A stretch of 64,000 bases of DNA. It comes from Protula sp. h YS-2021 (Eukaryota; Annelida; Polychaeta; Sabellida; Serpulidae). The position numbers were made by a program, and so were the translations under genes. The DNA lies in assembly GCA_949752745.1 (NCBI GenBank), contig OX457031.1, forward strand, positions 3,949,915 to 4,013,914, in the 5' to 3' direction. The notes beneath the pieces are model-generated. The model was not told where the DNA came from. It worked only from the letters and a program-made list of their open reading frames with translations, and made no database searches. Positions 33,438 to 46,542 of this stretch are shown here, one piece after another. The stretch's first letter is position 1. Each line of letters begins with the position of its first letter.

Positions 33438-33618
33438 ATTAATTACTGATAACTGCATTTATTTCATTTGTATTAGTATTTAAGAGAACAAATATCCAAG
33501 AATAAATTAAGAGTAAAATAAATGCATGGTAGTTTTATTTCTCAACATAAAAGCTAACAGGGGAAGAGAACCAGGAATTCACTTAGTTAGCGAAATATAG
33601 CAAATACTATTACTTTTT

Positions 33619-33696
33619 GCTTTCAATCCCTGGCCGGATAAGAATTCAGAGGAATCTCCTAACCACAACTCTAACCATCTGAGTCAACTGCCAGCG
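33619..33696 (-). mobile_element. tRNA-like SINE head within segmental duplication A
   Basis: The minus strand reads GGCAGTTGACTCAGATGGTT, with an A-box-like TTGACTCAGATGG, then an anticodon-arm-like stretch and a weak B-box position. The paralogous copy at 38221-38295 keeps a better B box. No cloverleaf closes, so it is a relic and not a functional tRNA gene. Confidence 0.45.
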
Positions 33697-34894
33697 TAAT
33701 GTGTACTTAAAATTTGCTTTATAACAAAATAATAAATAGGCGCCATATATTTATCACAGTTTTGATGTCTTCTATGTGAAGTAAAGCAACCAGATTTTGC
33801 ATTATTGTGGAACACAATAGCCAAGGATATTCATGAGCTCCTACTGATAAGCAGATATAGAATAAAATAGGTTTATCAAACTTTAATGATCAGACAAAAA
33901 TAGATTGATCACATCGCACATCGGTAATACTTGTCTGTTTTTGTCAAAAGATATCCACTTGGTTTCAGCGTATTTTATTTCACTAAAATTCCATTATGGC
34001 CAACAACATCATAAATCGACTTATAAACGATTTTCAACTCTTACTGTACACTGTCTTGTCACTCAGATTAGAATCCTAGTCCATCCAATGTTTATTTTAG
34101 ATGACAAAGTCTATTGGCAAACTTACAAACCTTTGCAAAAGAAACTGCAGTTGAATAAATCTCCATACTTAGTTGCATAGATTTTAGAAGAAAATCATAA
34201 AACCTTTTCAGCCATAACACATTTAATAGAGTTCTTTATTGCCTACTTTTTGGAAAAGATACCTGATAAATATTCTAAAATATTCTAACACAGAAGGGTG
34301 GCCCAAAAGTGGGAGTAGTTTGATGGCAGGATGAACATGTTATCTCACGAATTTGGTTTTCCCAACGCCAAGATAAAGGTGTGGTTTGGCTAAATTTCCA
34401 TGTCGACTCGTCTCGAGGCGTATCTAACTTCTACCCAGCGTCACATGTTAATTGATGCTGAAGTGGTATTGAATCACATTTGATGTTTCTATTAATGTAG
34501 TATTACACACTAGTGTACTCGTATCTGCTTTAGTGGACAGATGGGAAACTGTTGGCTAATTTGAGTAAAGGTATAAGTGCACAGTGCCACTTCCGATGTT
34601 CATAATACTTGGCAATGCACTTGTATCAGTCCTATGAAGGTCTAATATAACGTCACAGCTGTGTAGGAGAGTGTATTGTCAGGAATCAGTTGTGGACTAT
34701 AATCAAAATAAAACCTTACACAGGTTTTTATAAAATGGCGCTTTCTCTGGAAAAGTACACTACTTGTTAACATTTCTTGATAAAATAAGATCTTTTCATA
34801 CCCTTTTATGGCATAAATACATAGTTGTGAAATGAAAAATGCCTGAGTTATGATCCCATGGCTAAGTGACGAATTTGTGGAGCCACCGATGCAG

Positions 34895-35545
34895 TTATCC
34901 TCCACTGCTTCCCTATCACTTTGTGTACTCAAGTTAACTGTTTCCATATCGTTTTGTGAACTCAAGTTAACTGTTTCCCTATCGCTGTGTGCACTCAAAT
35001 TGACTGTTTTCCTACCGCTTTGTGTACTCAAGTTGACTGTTTAAATATCGCTTTGTGTACTCAAGTTGACTGTTTCCTTATGGCTTTGTGTACTCAGATT
35101 GACTATTTAACTACTGCTTTTTGTACTCAAGTTGACTGTTTAACTTTCGCTTTGTGTACTCAAGTTACCTGTTTCCATATCGCTTTGTGTACTCCGGTTG
35201 ACTGTTTCGCTATCGCTTTGTGTACTCAAGTGAACTGTTTCTCTATCGCTTTGTGTACTCAAGTTGACTATTTAGCTATCGCTTTATTTGCTCAAGTTGA
35301 CTGTTTAACTATCGCTTTGTGTACTTGACTGTTTCCCTTATCGCTTTGTGTACTCAAGCCCGCTGTTTCCTTATTGCTTAGTTTACTGAATTTGACTGTT
35401 TTCCTATCGCTTCGTGTAGGCAATTTAACCGTTATCCTATCCCTTTGTGTACTCAAGTTGACTATTTCCGTATCGCTTTACATACTCTAGTTGACTGTTT
35501 TCGTATCGCTTCGTGTACTCAGGTTGACTGTTTCCCCTCTGTTAT
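34895..35545. repeat. 33-bp minisatellite
   Basis: About 19-20 diverged units on the plus strand follow the pattern TATCGCTTTGTGTACTCAAG plus TTGACTGTTTCCC. The 33-bp period keeps an open frame on both strands (11-residue repeats such as LCTQVDCF), which is a by-product of the period. The paralogous segment near 39690 has only one unit, so the expansion happened after the segmental duplication. Confidence 0.93.
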
Positions 35546-36070
35546 TCAGGATTTTGTGTAAATAAGTGTCCCTCTATATCGTGAAAAGTTACTGGAACCT
35601 ACGTTTTCCGATGTATCTTTTACTCGTTTGTGAACTAATCAGCCTATTGTGTAATCTCCTAGAGTGTTCTAACGTTTTCTGTTCATAGTAATATGTAAAT
35701 CGATAATTTGCAAGTCATGATTTAATGGTCAATAGAAATAAGTTGCCAAACAGGTTTAACAAAGCCATTGTCTGCTTATCTATGTAGAGTGCTTAATTCA
35801 CATTACACATATAATTTTATAATGATACCATCTTTGTTTGTCTACACTGTTTGCATTGTATAATTTTGTACCACGAATGCCAAAGTTTAATATTTTCCTG
35901 ACTTCCAACTGTTACCATTCACTGAGCATCAGTCTCTACAAAATATTTCACAGCATTAGTTGAGTTCCATAGTTATTAAATTTCACTTTTTTTATACTTT
36001 CTTTTGTGCATGTGTATACTGAACAATATTCAAGTGCAATCTTTACTCTTTCTGAAGCAGAATAAACACT

Positions 36071-36530
36071 ATATCTCTGTCAGATTTGGTCCTCCTAGTC
36101 CTAACCATCTCTGACCAGTTAATCTGCCGTGGTAATAGTGAAATCATACGGCAGCGCATCAATAAAGATACGAAATCCATAGAAAATTTCAGTTGAAACT
36201 CCATCTGCGAAAACCAATACTTATAGAGATAGGTTAGTCAACTTAATGATCAACACAAAGCAACAGAACTGCAAGAAAAACGATGGGTTTAACAACAATC
36301 ATTTTCTCTCAGTGTCAATGGCTGAGTATTTTAACTGCAATTGCTTACAGCAATTAAGATGATTTATTTGCATTGTTTCACATTTCAGTTTTTATCAATA
36401 TTAATGAACAATAATGGTAAATTATGAAAAGCTGTTAGAACTTAAATCATACTTATACTCAAAACTAAAGAGAGACTTACATAACCACTTTCGATTCGGA
36501 TATCATCCTTAAAACAGTTTAATTACTTTT
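36071..36530. other. AT-rich intergenic stretch
   Basis: Nothing recognisable is seen; it separates segmental duplication A from the receptor pseudogene. Confidence 0.4.
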
Positions 36531-36539
36531 TACTGTACT

Positions 36540-37150
36540 TTGCTTGATAAATACACTTTATTCTCTACAAAACTGACGTCATCAGCATCTACTTCATTCG
36601 CATCTTATGCCTTCGCATATTCGAGGACATGCTCTTTTGCTTCACAGGCTTGTTTTCTCTGCTATCTTGTGTACACCCATTCAGAGAAATCTAGAGACTT
36701 CATCAGTAATTCGGTAGAATACTCACAATTTTCAAATTCTAAAAAAATAAGAAAATTGTGCTGTAAACTTTTTTCTGATGACCAGCTGTGCCTAGAAATC
36801 AAATTATGCGCTCAGTTTATCTCTATTATATTTATATTCATAGAACACTTGAGTTAGAAATACAAGCACATGAATACTTAAATTACATCTTGTAATGCCT
36901 GCAAACTATCTAACTGATTTCATGCTTAAGCAAGTGTGTTACAGTTACTACGTCTTGTCTCAATGTCTGTAAACCATTCTTAAAATCATCAAAGACAGCC
37001 AAGTTTTGCACGCTGTTGCTTTAATGCTCTTTGCTTGATCGCCTGGTGCATCACTTGCTTGCGTTAGTTACAGTAATGCTGGACATAGGATTGCTCGATG
37101 TAGTAGAATTGTCAGTGTAAGAGAGACTGCCACATTTCACTCCAATAGTT
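36540..37150 (-). pseudogene. Receptor-family pseudogene (tail, TM stump and stalk only)
   Basis: The minus strand has a stalk exon (about 37150 down to 37000) reading RTIGVKCGSLSYTDNSTTSS, close to G4 (RTIGVKCGSISYTDVSATSS). It is followed by sequence colinear with G4 intron 3. At about 36790 the motif CTAGG(C)ACAGCT marks the start of the G4-type transmembrane exon, but the rest of that exon and the juxtamembrane exon are deleted. The tail remnant (36740-36540) reads FENCEYSTELL, then two in-frame stops, ending VSFVENKVYLSS like other tails. No ectodomain or signal exon is seen. It is nearest to G4 and is a clear fossil. Confidence 0.8.
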
Positions 37151-37819
37151 CTAACAAAGTGGCGAAAGCAGGTTAACTTAGAAAATCGCTTGAATTGATT
37201 AAATTAAAAACCAGTACTGCAAGACATATAGAAACATGCAACGTAAAGGTAAAGCCATTTATGTTTTATATTTTTAATTTTTTTATTGTTCCCACTGATA
37301 TATCGAGCTCTATCTACACAGTGAGATAGTGACACGCGGGACCAGTTGGTATCGCTTTCCATGCCTGTAGAAAAATAACGATGAGAAACGGGTGTAATTC
37401 TGTGAAAAGACGGATCTGAACAGAGTCTCAATTTTATTAAAAGGAGGTTGGAGTAATTTAAATTAAGCTCGGAACCTTTCATGCAACATGGAATTTTCTT
37501 CTTAACTTTACTCCGCGTTTGATTAAAAAAGAGGCATTTTATAAAACCTATTAATCCACGTTAAAGGGTCGTTTTCAGAAAGTACTGACATGGATGTCAA
37601 CCAGATGGTACGTGACTGACCTGCATCGTCGGAGATATTGACTCAATGAAACCGTTTACTTTAAAATCGATTTTTCAGACTAAGTACGAATTAACTTTGA
37701 TGTTTTAAATTCATAAACCCAGTGGGCGAAGGTACCTCAGTTGTAAAATATGTTTTTAAATAAGGAACCCAGCATCAGTTTGATTAGAAATACATAATGT
37801 CCATATGCAGCAGTATCTT
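37151..37819. other. Decayed intron sequence upstream of the 36.5 kb pseudogene
   Basis: 37200-37420 is still colinear with G4 intron 2 (56020-56180), sharing ACGCAA(G/A)GTAAAG, CGCGGGACCA and GGGTGTAATTC. The remainder up to segmental duplication B is unremarkable. No ectodomain exon survives. Confidence 0.55.
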
Positions 37820-40800
37820 ATCATAGCAACGTTTGCTAGATAATATGTGAGCCAAGATTTCTTCTCGGGTTTTTGAATGCAAGAAAATATATAGTAATAT
37901 GTCTAAGGATACTGAAGGTTCTTTGTACATCGTGTTTTTTTTATTCACAGCGCCGATATGGCAAAGAAAGCAGAATAAAATATACAGTTTGTACTAGCGC
38001 TCAATTCCTTGACTTGTCATATCGCATTATATATTTATTTACTGATAAGTTGACTTCAGTTATTTCAAGTGGAAATAGTAATTTCGAAGAAAATTATCCT
38101 GCAATAAACTATCAGTAAATAGACGAAACGACAAAAACATAAAAGCTGACAGGAAAACTCCAGAGAAAATAACTATGAACTCAATTAGTTGAGATAAATG
38201 AGCAAATGTTACTACCACTTGCTTTCAACCACTGACTAGATTTAAACCCAGGATCCTCATAGCAACAACTTTAACCAACTGAATCAATTGCCAGCTTAAT
38301 GTGTTCATAAAATATGCTTTATAACACAGCAATAATAAGTGCAAAATGTATCAAGTTTAAATGAGCAGAACAAATTTGCTGTACACGTAGCTCAACTCAC
38401 TTGCAACACTTTTGTCTGTTGTTTGTCAAACAAGATTGACATTGTTTTATCGCATTTTTTTTTACTTCAGTTACAATATGGCCAGCAATATTACAAATCC
38501 TCATATATATGCTTTATAGCGATCACTGTACTATGCCACACAATATTTCTATGGTATTGCAATTATTTGGTAACACAGATAAGAACCAAAATCTATCCAT
38601 CGTTATTTTAGCTCACGAAATTTATTGGCCAGTATTCAACCTCTTTTTACAAAGACAAATTGCACTAGGATAGTTCCCTGTATATAGTTCTATATGAAAC
38701 TCAAACAACGTTTATAGATTTTGAAACACAGGTTAGACGATGGTTGCAACATAAGAATATGAAAGACGCACAAGATTTTTACTGCCAACTTGTTGAAGAG
38801 ACAGATGGTTTCAACCTAAGAATATGAGAGACGCACAAGATTTTTACTGCCCAACTTTTTGAAGAGACATGAATAATATTCTTAAGTATTCCAAGGTTCG
38901 GGATGACCCAAGGGTGGGGTGTCTTGATGACAGGATGAGCATGGAATCTTACGAATATCGTTTTCCCAATGTCAGGATAAAGACATTGTTTTTTTTGGTA
39001 AATCCCAACGTTGATTCGACTTTTGGTTTCGACGCCTATCCAACTTGTATCCAATGTCAAATGTCAATTGATACTCAAGTGGTATTAGATTACTTGGGAT
39101 ATATGTGTTAATGTCGTATCATATGCTACTATATTCGTACCTCCTTGTGTAGCCAGCACTGATGGCTAATTTGAACAGCGCTGTAAGTACACGGTATCAC
39201 CATTTCCGTTCCTAGTACTAAGCAATGTATTTGGGTCTAATATTACTTCACAGCTGCGTGTGCTATTGTATTGTAGGGTATTCACTGTTGACTACAATCA
39301 AACCAAAAACTTACAGGTAGAATTTAGTTTATTGTGTGTCTTTATGCCTTAAAATTTGGAAGAAGCATTTTGAAGAAAATCATATGCTTCTTTTTTCCGA
39401 ATAATTAAGAAAGCAGTGACAAATTTACAGATCAATAGCATTTAAAACTATATTTTTGCATGTAATATGATGCCATGTACATTGTATTATATTCTATACA
39501 ATATCGTGCTTCTTTAGAACAAATGCAGCTATCCTGACTATTTCGTAATCAAACTGAACCTTTTCATCGTATTTTGTATAAATATAGACATGTGAAAACA
39601 AAAATACCTGATCTCTGGTCCTATGACTACGTGACGAACACGTGCCGACACCGATGCAGTTATCTGCGACTGTGCGCCTTTCTCTTTGTGTACTTAAACA
39701 TGCATTCTCCAATACACCACAAACTGCCATATCATCCCAGTTTGTTACTACTCCAAGCTCAACAGGATTCTTCACCTTTATCATTTTTATTTTTGGTTTT
39801 TCTTCCGATCAAGTGAGATAAGAAAACTTACGATAGCTATTAAGTGTTATACTCCTCTTTTAAAATATCTCGTTCTTAACGTTATCTCAACAATTTCTCA
39901 TATTATTCAGAGCAATACCTGATGTGCCATCTTTTTTCTACATATTTAGTAATGAAAGCTGCATATAATACCATGTGGCGCATTGCAGAGTAATTATGTT
40001 TATAATATACACAGTAAAAAATTCACATTAGTCTTGTTGCATATTCGATGTATTTTACACCTATATTTTTTATGACTTGTACATTTATTCATGTGTAATA
40101 TTATTCACTCTTGACATTGCCATCATGATTCAGTCGATTTCAACCCCCAGTTATTGATTAACTAACTATTGATTCCTACAATTTTTTGGATATTGATGTT
40201 AATAAAATACTACGTTCTTATACATCTTAACTTATACAAACTATTTTCTCAAGTAACCTCTGGAAACTTGTAGTCTCTGATGAAGTTATGAAGTAAGCTA
40301 ATAGTTGACAGTAGCGAGTTTTAAAGCATTAAGATATAAAAACAAAGTTATTCCAATTCCTTGCTTAACGCCTTACTTAGTGCGATATTTTCAATAAATC
40401 TGCAAGCCACTAATATTTTATTGATAAGGGCTCCTTGTTATACACAACTAAATACTAAAAAAAACGGCTTGGTAATACCTCTTCTATTTAGGTGTATGCA
40501 TACGGTCAACCTATACTGAGAATAGTCATTTGACGATCCATTGTCCGAGATCGGTTTTATTTATTGTCCTGTCTCTATTGTAGTCGTTCGAGAACTGATT
40601 AACCTATTGCACAAGCGCCAAGAGTATCCTTCGTTGTTCATATTTAATGTAAGATGTGTCTTTGATATACAACTCTTCGTTAATAAATAAATATTCATTC
40701 ATATGCAAATCATGGAATCACATTCATGATATTGCCAAAACGGTGTACAAAAACAAGTCGATAATCGATTAGCTACGCGAACGACTTAAGCCGCTAGCTT

Positions 40801-41120
40801 CTGCCATGCTGTCATCGCAAAAAGCGCAAAACGTACTCCGGCGGAACTTCATTAATAGGCAAATCTTCATTAATATGCAAAATTCTTATGCTATAACTTT
40901 TTCCTACTTGCACCTTTTACATTGTGCCCAAAATATTAATATCAGAACAAGTAAAGCTCTAGAAAATTCAAAACGTAACATGACTTCCAGTTTCAATCAT
41001 TCGTTCATTCTTTCTTTCTTTCTTTCTTTCCTTCTTTTTGAAACTAACTTTTATTTAGTCTTCTTAAATGTAAACATATGTTGATCATATTCAAATAAGT
41101 CTGCACCCTCTTTGAAGCAG
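37820..41120. repeat. Segmental duplication, copy B
   Basis: This is the paralogue of 33110-36070 (landmarks given there). It holds a local tandem duplication of about 65 bp at 38730-38870, with AGACGCACAAGATTTTTACT present twice, and a (CTTT)n run near 41010. No gene is supported. Confidence 0.75.
38221..38296 (-). mobile_element. tRNA-like SINE head within segmental duplication B
   Basis: The minus strand reads CTGGCAATTGATTCAGTTGG, with an A-box-like TTGATTCAGTTGG. A B-box-like GGGTTTAAATCTAG follows about 40 bp later. Acceptor ends do not pair, so it is a relic. It is the duplicate of the element at 33619. Confidence 0.5.
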
Positions 41121-41847
41121 AACAAACTATACCGTAACAAATTAAAATTTACCTTTTCAATAACCTTATAAAATTGTTTAATTAATTAAATATTAATTGA
41201 TATTTTACATCATATATTTTTGACAACAATAATATTGTAGGATAAATAAATGGTCGGCCGAGAAAAAATGGTGCAAATGATGCTAAGTTTGACAAACAAA
41301 ATTTTAAACTGATTAACTATTAAAACATTTCAAACACTATCTGATCACCTTTAACACTATCTTAAAATTGCAATACTTTGTTTTATTGCCTATATCAAAC
41401 CACAGCTTCAAAACCTAAAATACCATGTGTTGAATGTGTGATCACCATGACTTTACTCTGTTGAATAAAGGTCGTTGCTAACAAATCTGACTTCATCAAG
41501 ACACATACCGAGACACACAGAGAGATCGTCTGCTTCATCTCTGCAGTCTGCTCTGCTTCTCTCTCTGCCATTCCCTACTTGCTTTCTAAATTAATACCTT
41601 TCACTAATATTTGTTAAGGGAATGTGCATCATATTTAAGTAACGAGATAAAAATAGTAACTGTAAATATAAAAAATATAAATTGAATAAATATAAAATGA
41701 ATTTTCGCTACGCACAAAATGTAAAAGAATATTCATAACATTCTTTAAGAATGTCTTTTATTTATTCGCAATACTCGATTAATGGCACTAATTCTAATTT
41801 AACCTACAATATGCGGTTTGCTTTATTTTGTAGGATGTATTACACAC
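41121..41847. other. Region 3' of the G2 transmembrane exon
   Basis: This is where a juxtamembrane exon of G2 would be expected. No frame with the family pattern (V-x-Y-[VTM]-[ST]) and no tail motif is found. Confidence 0.45.
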
Positions 41848-44800
41848 CTCTTTTTGATTATAAAGAGCACCACCAAAAAAGCAATGACGATGATGATAGC
41901 CGCAGCAATACCAATACCCAAAGCTACACCTAGCAACAATACAAGTATAAGGTTTACACTTATAAATAGCAATCGATGAAGCTGGGTCTAACGACAACAT
42001 ATAGGAACTCTCATCCCAAAGTTTCGGTGTAGTATATCTTTCTTAAACTAAACATTGCTGAATGCTGATGTTTATGTTTGCATATCGCAGTGTACCTGTC
42101 ATACAATTTTAATAGCCAGCGCATTATAAAACTTTCTGTCAAATAATATTTATAAGCATCGATATAAAGTGAATTCTTGATCAAAAGTGAACTCATCTGT
42201 AAAACACACTATGTCGCAGTTTTCATGTGATAAACGTTTGAGTGCTGTAGTCATTATTAATTACAAAAAACGCTTGTTGATTTGGTTGCAGGAGAGCCAG
42301 TCTAGCCAATCGGCACTGAGAAACTGAATCGATGAATGATAGGTCGCGATAAGGAAGGAAAAGTGTGACCACACCACAAGAAGATCCCTACTTTGGACTC
42401 TCGCATTTACAAGACGACTTTAGGTCTAGCAGGCGAACAGCTCGTGTTACTCAAGGTGAGTCGCCGACTTTGGCAGCATAACCTAAGAGTTCGAAAGGGC
42501 GGTACGAGGAAGCACTGTGACACCATTTCGCAGCCGAAATCACTTATTTTGAGCGTAGCAGCTTCGAAACTGAGCTCAGCGATAATGAAATTCATTGTTG
42601 CTCATTGAATTGTGGATGTTGCGATCAAGAAGCTGATCGTTGGGGTGGCGCAAATGTAATGACATTGGCTGGAATTAGTGATTGTTGATTGCATGCTAAC
42701 AGCCCGTCGTTACACAGATGTGGTTCTAGTGACTTATACCGTGCCATTTGTTTGGGCAACATTATGAACTGACCATCTTTTAACAGGATAGTGCTCGCAA
42801 ACTTTCAGCAGCCGAAACTGCAGACCATCCAGTAATAGTGAAGTCCTACTTTTTAACAGACTGGAACCCTATCGAGCAACTTTGAGCCCAATTGTGACAA
42901 AGAGTAACGTTCACGGATAACCGCCCACACAACACGGCAAAGTTGATTACCGCACTCCAAGAAGAGTGGATATGCATACGCTATTAGAACATTTAAAGAC
43001 TAACTCGCAGTATGTGACGGGGATGTAGGTAAAACTAAATGATAGAAGTGGACATGTCCCTATTATCACTTAACATTTGAATTTCCACCTCAATACTTTG
43101 AGGTGATTTTTCTTGCTGAAATATTCTTTTTGTTCTTGAACCAAACCACACCCTAAACATTTAGTGGGCCCCTTACCGATAGGAAGTTTTTACTGATGGG
43201 CCGTTTTTGCACACAAATTTACATTTAAAAATAGCAATACCTAAACGTCACATGGCAGCAATAAGTATACATATGGTTACAGTTATTAATAACTTCGCTC
43301 ATATTCTTAAAGTACAAACAAATAAGTATGCCAAGTATAAGTAGACCACTAATTGAACGAAGCAAAATGTATGTGTCAGTTTGTGTGATGGTCCCGTTCG
43401 TCTGTTCATGATTTATTACTAACTTTACGGTAACGTTGTAATATCAAAAACAATATACCAAAAGGTAAAGGGCCTTGATTGTTTCCGCTATCAATTTGAT
43501 CGGCTGTTGTCCGTAGAATTATTCTACGACTTGTTGTATCGCCTGCAGATGAGAGTGACGTCGGCACTGTTGTGATATCATTCTCTCTACCCGATACTAG
43601 AGTGGCACTTGATCTTGGTAATTGCTGAATGCTAGATATGGTGAGCGATGTAGAGGTTGTGGATGCTTGTGCTGTAAGATTGTTAGGGACAACAGGCGCT
43701 GGAGGAGCTCCTATATAAGCCAATTCGCCACATACCACTTGTACAGTTCGTTCAAAACGTACTGTAAGAAGACCATGCATTTGTAACTGTGCATGAAAAA
43801 AATCAACATTTTTGACGTTCTTTTTTATCATTTATTAGATGATCATAGATAAAGTTATGCCAATCGTCCGTTTGATGTATAACGTCTACAAATTCTGTCG
43901 GTATCATTTAAAGTAAAGAAATTAAGTATATACAATGCTTTCATCCATGTATAGATAAATAACATGCATTGCCGGGTGAACACTAAAGCAGTTGTATTGA
44001 GAAAATATATTTAACAAAGGAACATATTATTTGGAAGATATTAATCTTTTCCAAGACTTCTAAAACATGTGTCACACTGTTAGCCTGTTATACTTACATT
44101 CAAAAGTTATCGTTCCAAGTGTGTCTCCGTTAAAACCACAAAGACGTCTCCATCTTAGAAACAAGTAAACACTCTCGTAATATGTAAATCCATTAGTATT
44201 AAATTGTTGTCTGATATCATCGTTGGTTCCGCAATAAGCGATATCTTTGCATTCATCTTGCATATTGCAAGTTCTCAATGTGAAATAGCGACAAAATCCT
44301 CCACACTGTGTTTCAAATATGTTGGATGAATTTTGAAGATATATTTCTTGCTTAATACCCATGACACCAAAGAACACCGGGAAAATTTTACAGTTGTAGA
44401 ACAAGCTCCCAAATGTACGGTCATCATTGAGGTTTATGTAAATGTGTTCTCCGACTTCAACGAGCAATCTACGCGTTGCGTTGCTATTTACACACATATG
44501 AACTTTCTGCAACTAAAAATAAAGAAAAAAAATTAACAAACCATTTTCTATGTAATCAAACTAGTTAAGACCTTCATGTTTTCATAACATTGTCGATTGG
44601 ATTTTTAGGATACGTAATATGAAGCTATCAAGTGTCTTCTTTCTTTCCAGTGTTTTCTTTTAATGTGCGAAAGGTAAATTTGCAACCCAACCAAAAATGA
44701 TAAGGATCCAAAACAGGTTGACGAGAAAGGAGCCTACGTTCACGTTTGTCCCTGATCAGTGTATGTCTAGCCTCATTTCAGAGCCTGGTTCATTAAATTA

Positions 44801-45534
44801 TTATTCAGCTTTCTTTCATTTCTTTCTATTTTTTATAATGTGTGGCTACAATTGTTATCTATTTTTTCTTTCAATGAATTGCTTGTTCAAAATATTTCTA
44901 ACGGCACAAACAGGCAGATGTTCTCTGATAGGCCATTACATTTTAAATCAATTTTTATCCCCTGATAAAGTTATCCTGATAAAATGCGTAAGAAAAGAGC
45001 TAAAAAGGGGAAGAATGAGAAAAAGGAACATTTTCAACTAAATAGTCAAATATAGATTATTTCTTATTCGTTGTGTTTTATATTTAAAAAAAGAAATAAT
45101 TTCGATATAAGGTTTAGGTATAATTAGTAAATAGGTGAGTATTTACACTTAAGGGAGGATCGTTCATAAAAATATTCATCATCACCTCTTAAGTTTGGAT
45201 TCGATGTGGTAGTATTAATACTTGTTTCTTTGGTTACTTGTTTGTTTATATGTTATCAAGCTAGTTTGTGTAGTAATATGGAGGCGAGGAGTAAAATGTG
45301 ATTGTCATGAAACTGTTCGTGTTTAGATCGCTTGCGTACATGTCGTATTGCAACTATTTTAAGGATTATATGAATTTTGAAAGAAACTTTGGACATGCAT
45401 ATTGATATATATTCAACGACAACTGTGCATGTTTATAGAACGTAAATAGAAAAAAAGTTCCCACCTTGTGAAGTGTCCCAGTTACACAGAAGTACTACCA
45501 TCATTGCAACGTATTGTTCTAAAACGTGAGACAT
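41848..45534 (-). pseudogene. G2: receptor-family gene, probably inactive
   Basis: Recognised exons: signal peptide 45534-45465 (starts MSHVLEQYVAMMVVLLC; donor GTGGGA), ectodomain 44506-44098, stalk 43761-43459 (101 codons, Ser/Thr-rich, RTVQVVCGELAYIG), TM 41929-41848 (GVALGIGIAAAIIIVIAFL, then KKR). The ectodomain exon is 409 bp, or 415 bp with the alternative TTTTTAG acceptor. Neither is a multiple of three, unlike its paralogues (417-420 bp), so joining to the signal exon in phase 1 meets a stop. It also lacks one family cysteine (CxC reads NC in FYNCKIF). No juxtamembrane or tail exon was found. A Tc1-like fossil lies in the stalk-TM intron. A different first exon could rescue the frame. 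Confidence 0.7.
42290..42985 (+). mobile_element. Fossil Tc1/mariner-type transposase, internally deleted
   Basis: The plus frame at 42350-42470 reads RKSVTTPQEDPYFGLSHLQD and continues DFRSSRRTARVTQG, the known RxxVTTxxEDRYIxLxHLRDRF region of Tc1-like transposases. After a gap, 42786-42980 gives QDSARKLSAAET (family motif QQDNARPHTA), DWNPIEQL (DLNPIEHLW) and ALQEEW. Stops and the missing middle make it non-functional. It lies in an intron of G2, antisense to it. Confidence 0.75.
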
Positions 45535-46096
45535 TGTTTATCACAATTATCCAAGTTTACACTGAGCGTCGCGTTTTATTTATACAACTGTCTTTTAATA
45601 AATGTCATAATGTATTTTTCTGCCATCTCTCGATTTCGACAAAATAAATCTTGTTTCTTTGAGGTATAATCTGTCGTTTTTGATATACGGAACAGTAACT
45701 ATAAACAACCAATACACTAGCCTAGTACGTACAGGGAAGTGTTTTAGCATGCATAGATTTCTTTATTTTCTCATAAAGTCACGACTTCTGTTATATCTAT
45801 GTAAACGAAACGTTTGTACAAACATGACAAGCATGCCTATATCACAATAGAATGATACACAATGTGTTTTTATTCAGTTAAATACATATGGCTAGATCGT
45901 ATCAACTACAGTGTCACGTATTTCGCTTTCTTATGCCTTTGCAAAGGATTTAAGGGTGCTTGCTGGATAGATAGATAAATAGATAGATAGATAGATAGAT
46001 AGATAGATCGATAGATAGATAGGCAGATAGGCAGATAGACAGACAGACAGACAGATAGATAGATAGATAGATCGATAGATAGATAGATAGATAGAC

Positions 46097-46161
<65 letters not shown>

Positions 46162-46542
46162 CCATGTCGGTTGAAACAGGAAGCAATAAATCGCTATTGC
46201 GTATATTGTAACATTTATGCTATACATTTTAAGAAATATTCAGAAACAAAATATAATAATGTGGTAATAGCGTGCTAAGGAGGCCTACTCAATGGGGCAA
46301 AAGGGAAAATGTACGTTATTAGGAAGGGAGAGTGCAAGGGAGATTGCTACAGTAAATATAAATATATATTTAAAGTCAACATATTATCGACTGTTACAAA
46401 TAATTGGAAGAAAATGATACGGAGTCCGTGTTTAAATGTGATATCCAAATGAGCTATCTTCATTCAATTATTTTTTGATTTGGACAATATTTATAAGTAT
46501 TTGTACAGTATTGATGTCGTATTTCGTGTTTCTTCTAATTTG
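45535..46542. other. Intergenic region between G2 and G3
   Basis: This contains the G2 upstream region, a long GATA microsatellite and the 3' flank of G3. No gene is seen. Confidence 0.5.
45966..46160. repeat. (GATA)n microsatellite with GACA and GGCA variants
   Basis: About 48 tetranucleotide units are present, mostly GATA, interrupted by GACA, GGCA and GATC units. Confidence 0.98.

Larger units (their letters stand above)
33110..36070. repeat. Segmental duplication, copy A
   Basis: This matches 37820-41120 in order. Shared landmarks include CAGCGCCGATATG(A/G)CAAAGAAAGCAG, a tRNA-like SINE head, TATGGCCA(A/G)CAA, GATGGCAGGATGA(A/G)CATG, a GATGCAGTTATC block with CTTTGTGTACT, and AACTGATTAACCTATTG-like sequence. 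No coding gene is supported; open frames in the two copies do not stay in register. Copy A alone carries an expanded 33-bp minisatellite. Confidence 0.75.

Noticed and set aside
34642..35031. Minus frame with STQSDRE/NLS repeats followed by DNCIGGSTNSS, with a related frame at 39494-39784
   Set aside because: The similarity of the two copies follows from the segmental duplication and the minisatellite; no splice acceptor or family motif supports an exon.
34987..35328. Plus-strand 113-codon frame with LCTQVDCF repeats
   Set aside because: It arises from a 33-bp minisatellite whose period is a multiple of three; the paralogous segment has no such frame.
45931..46227. Frames of YLSIYLSI repeats
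   Set aside because: Translation of the GATA microsatellite.
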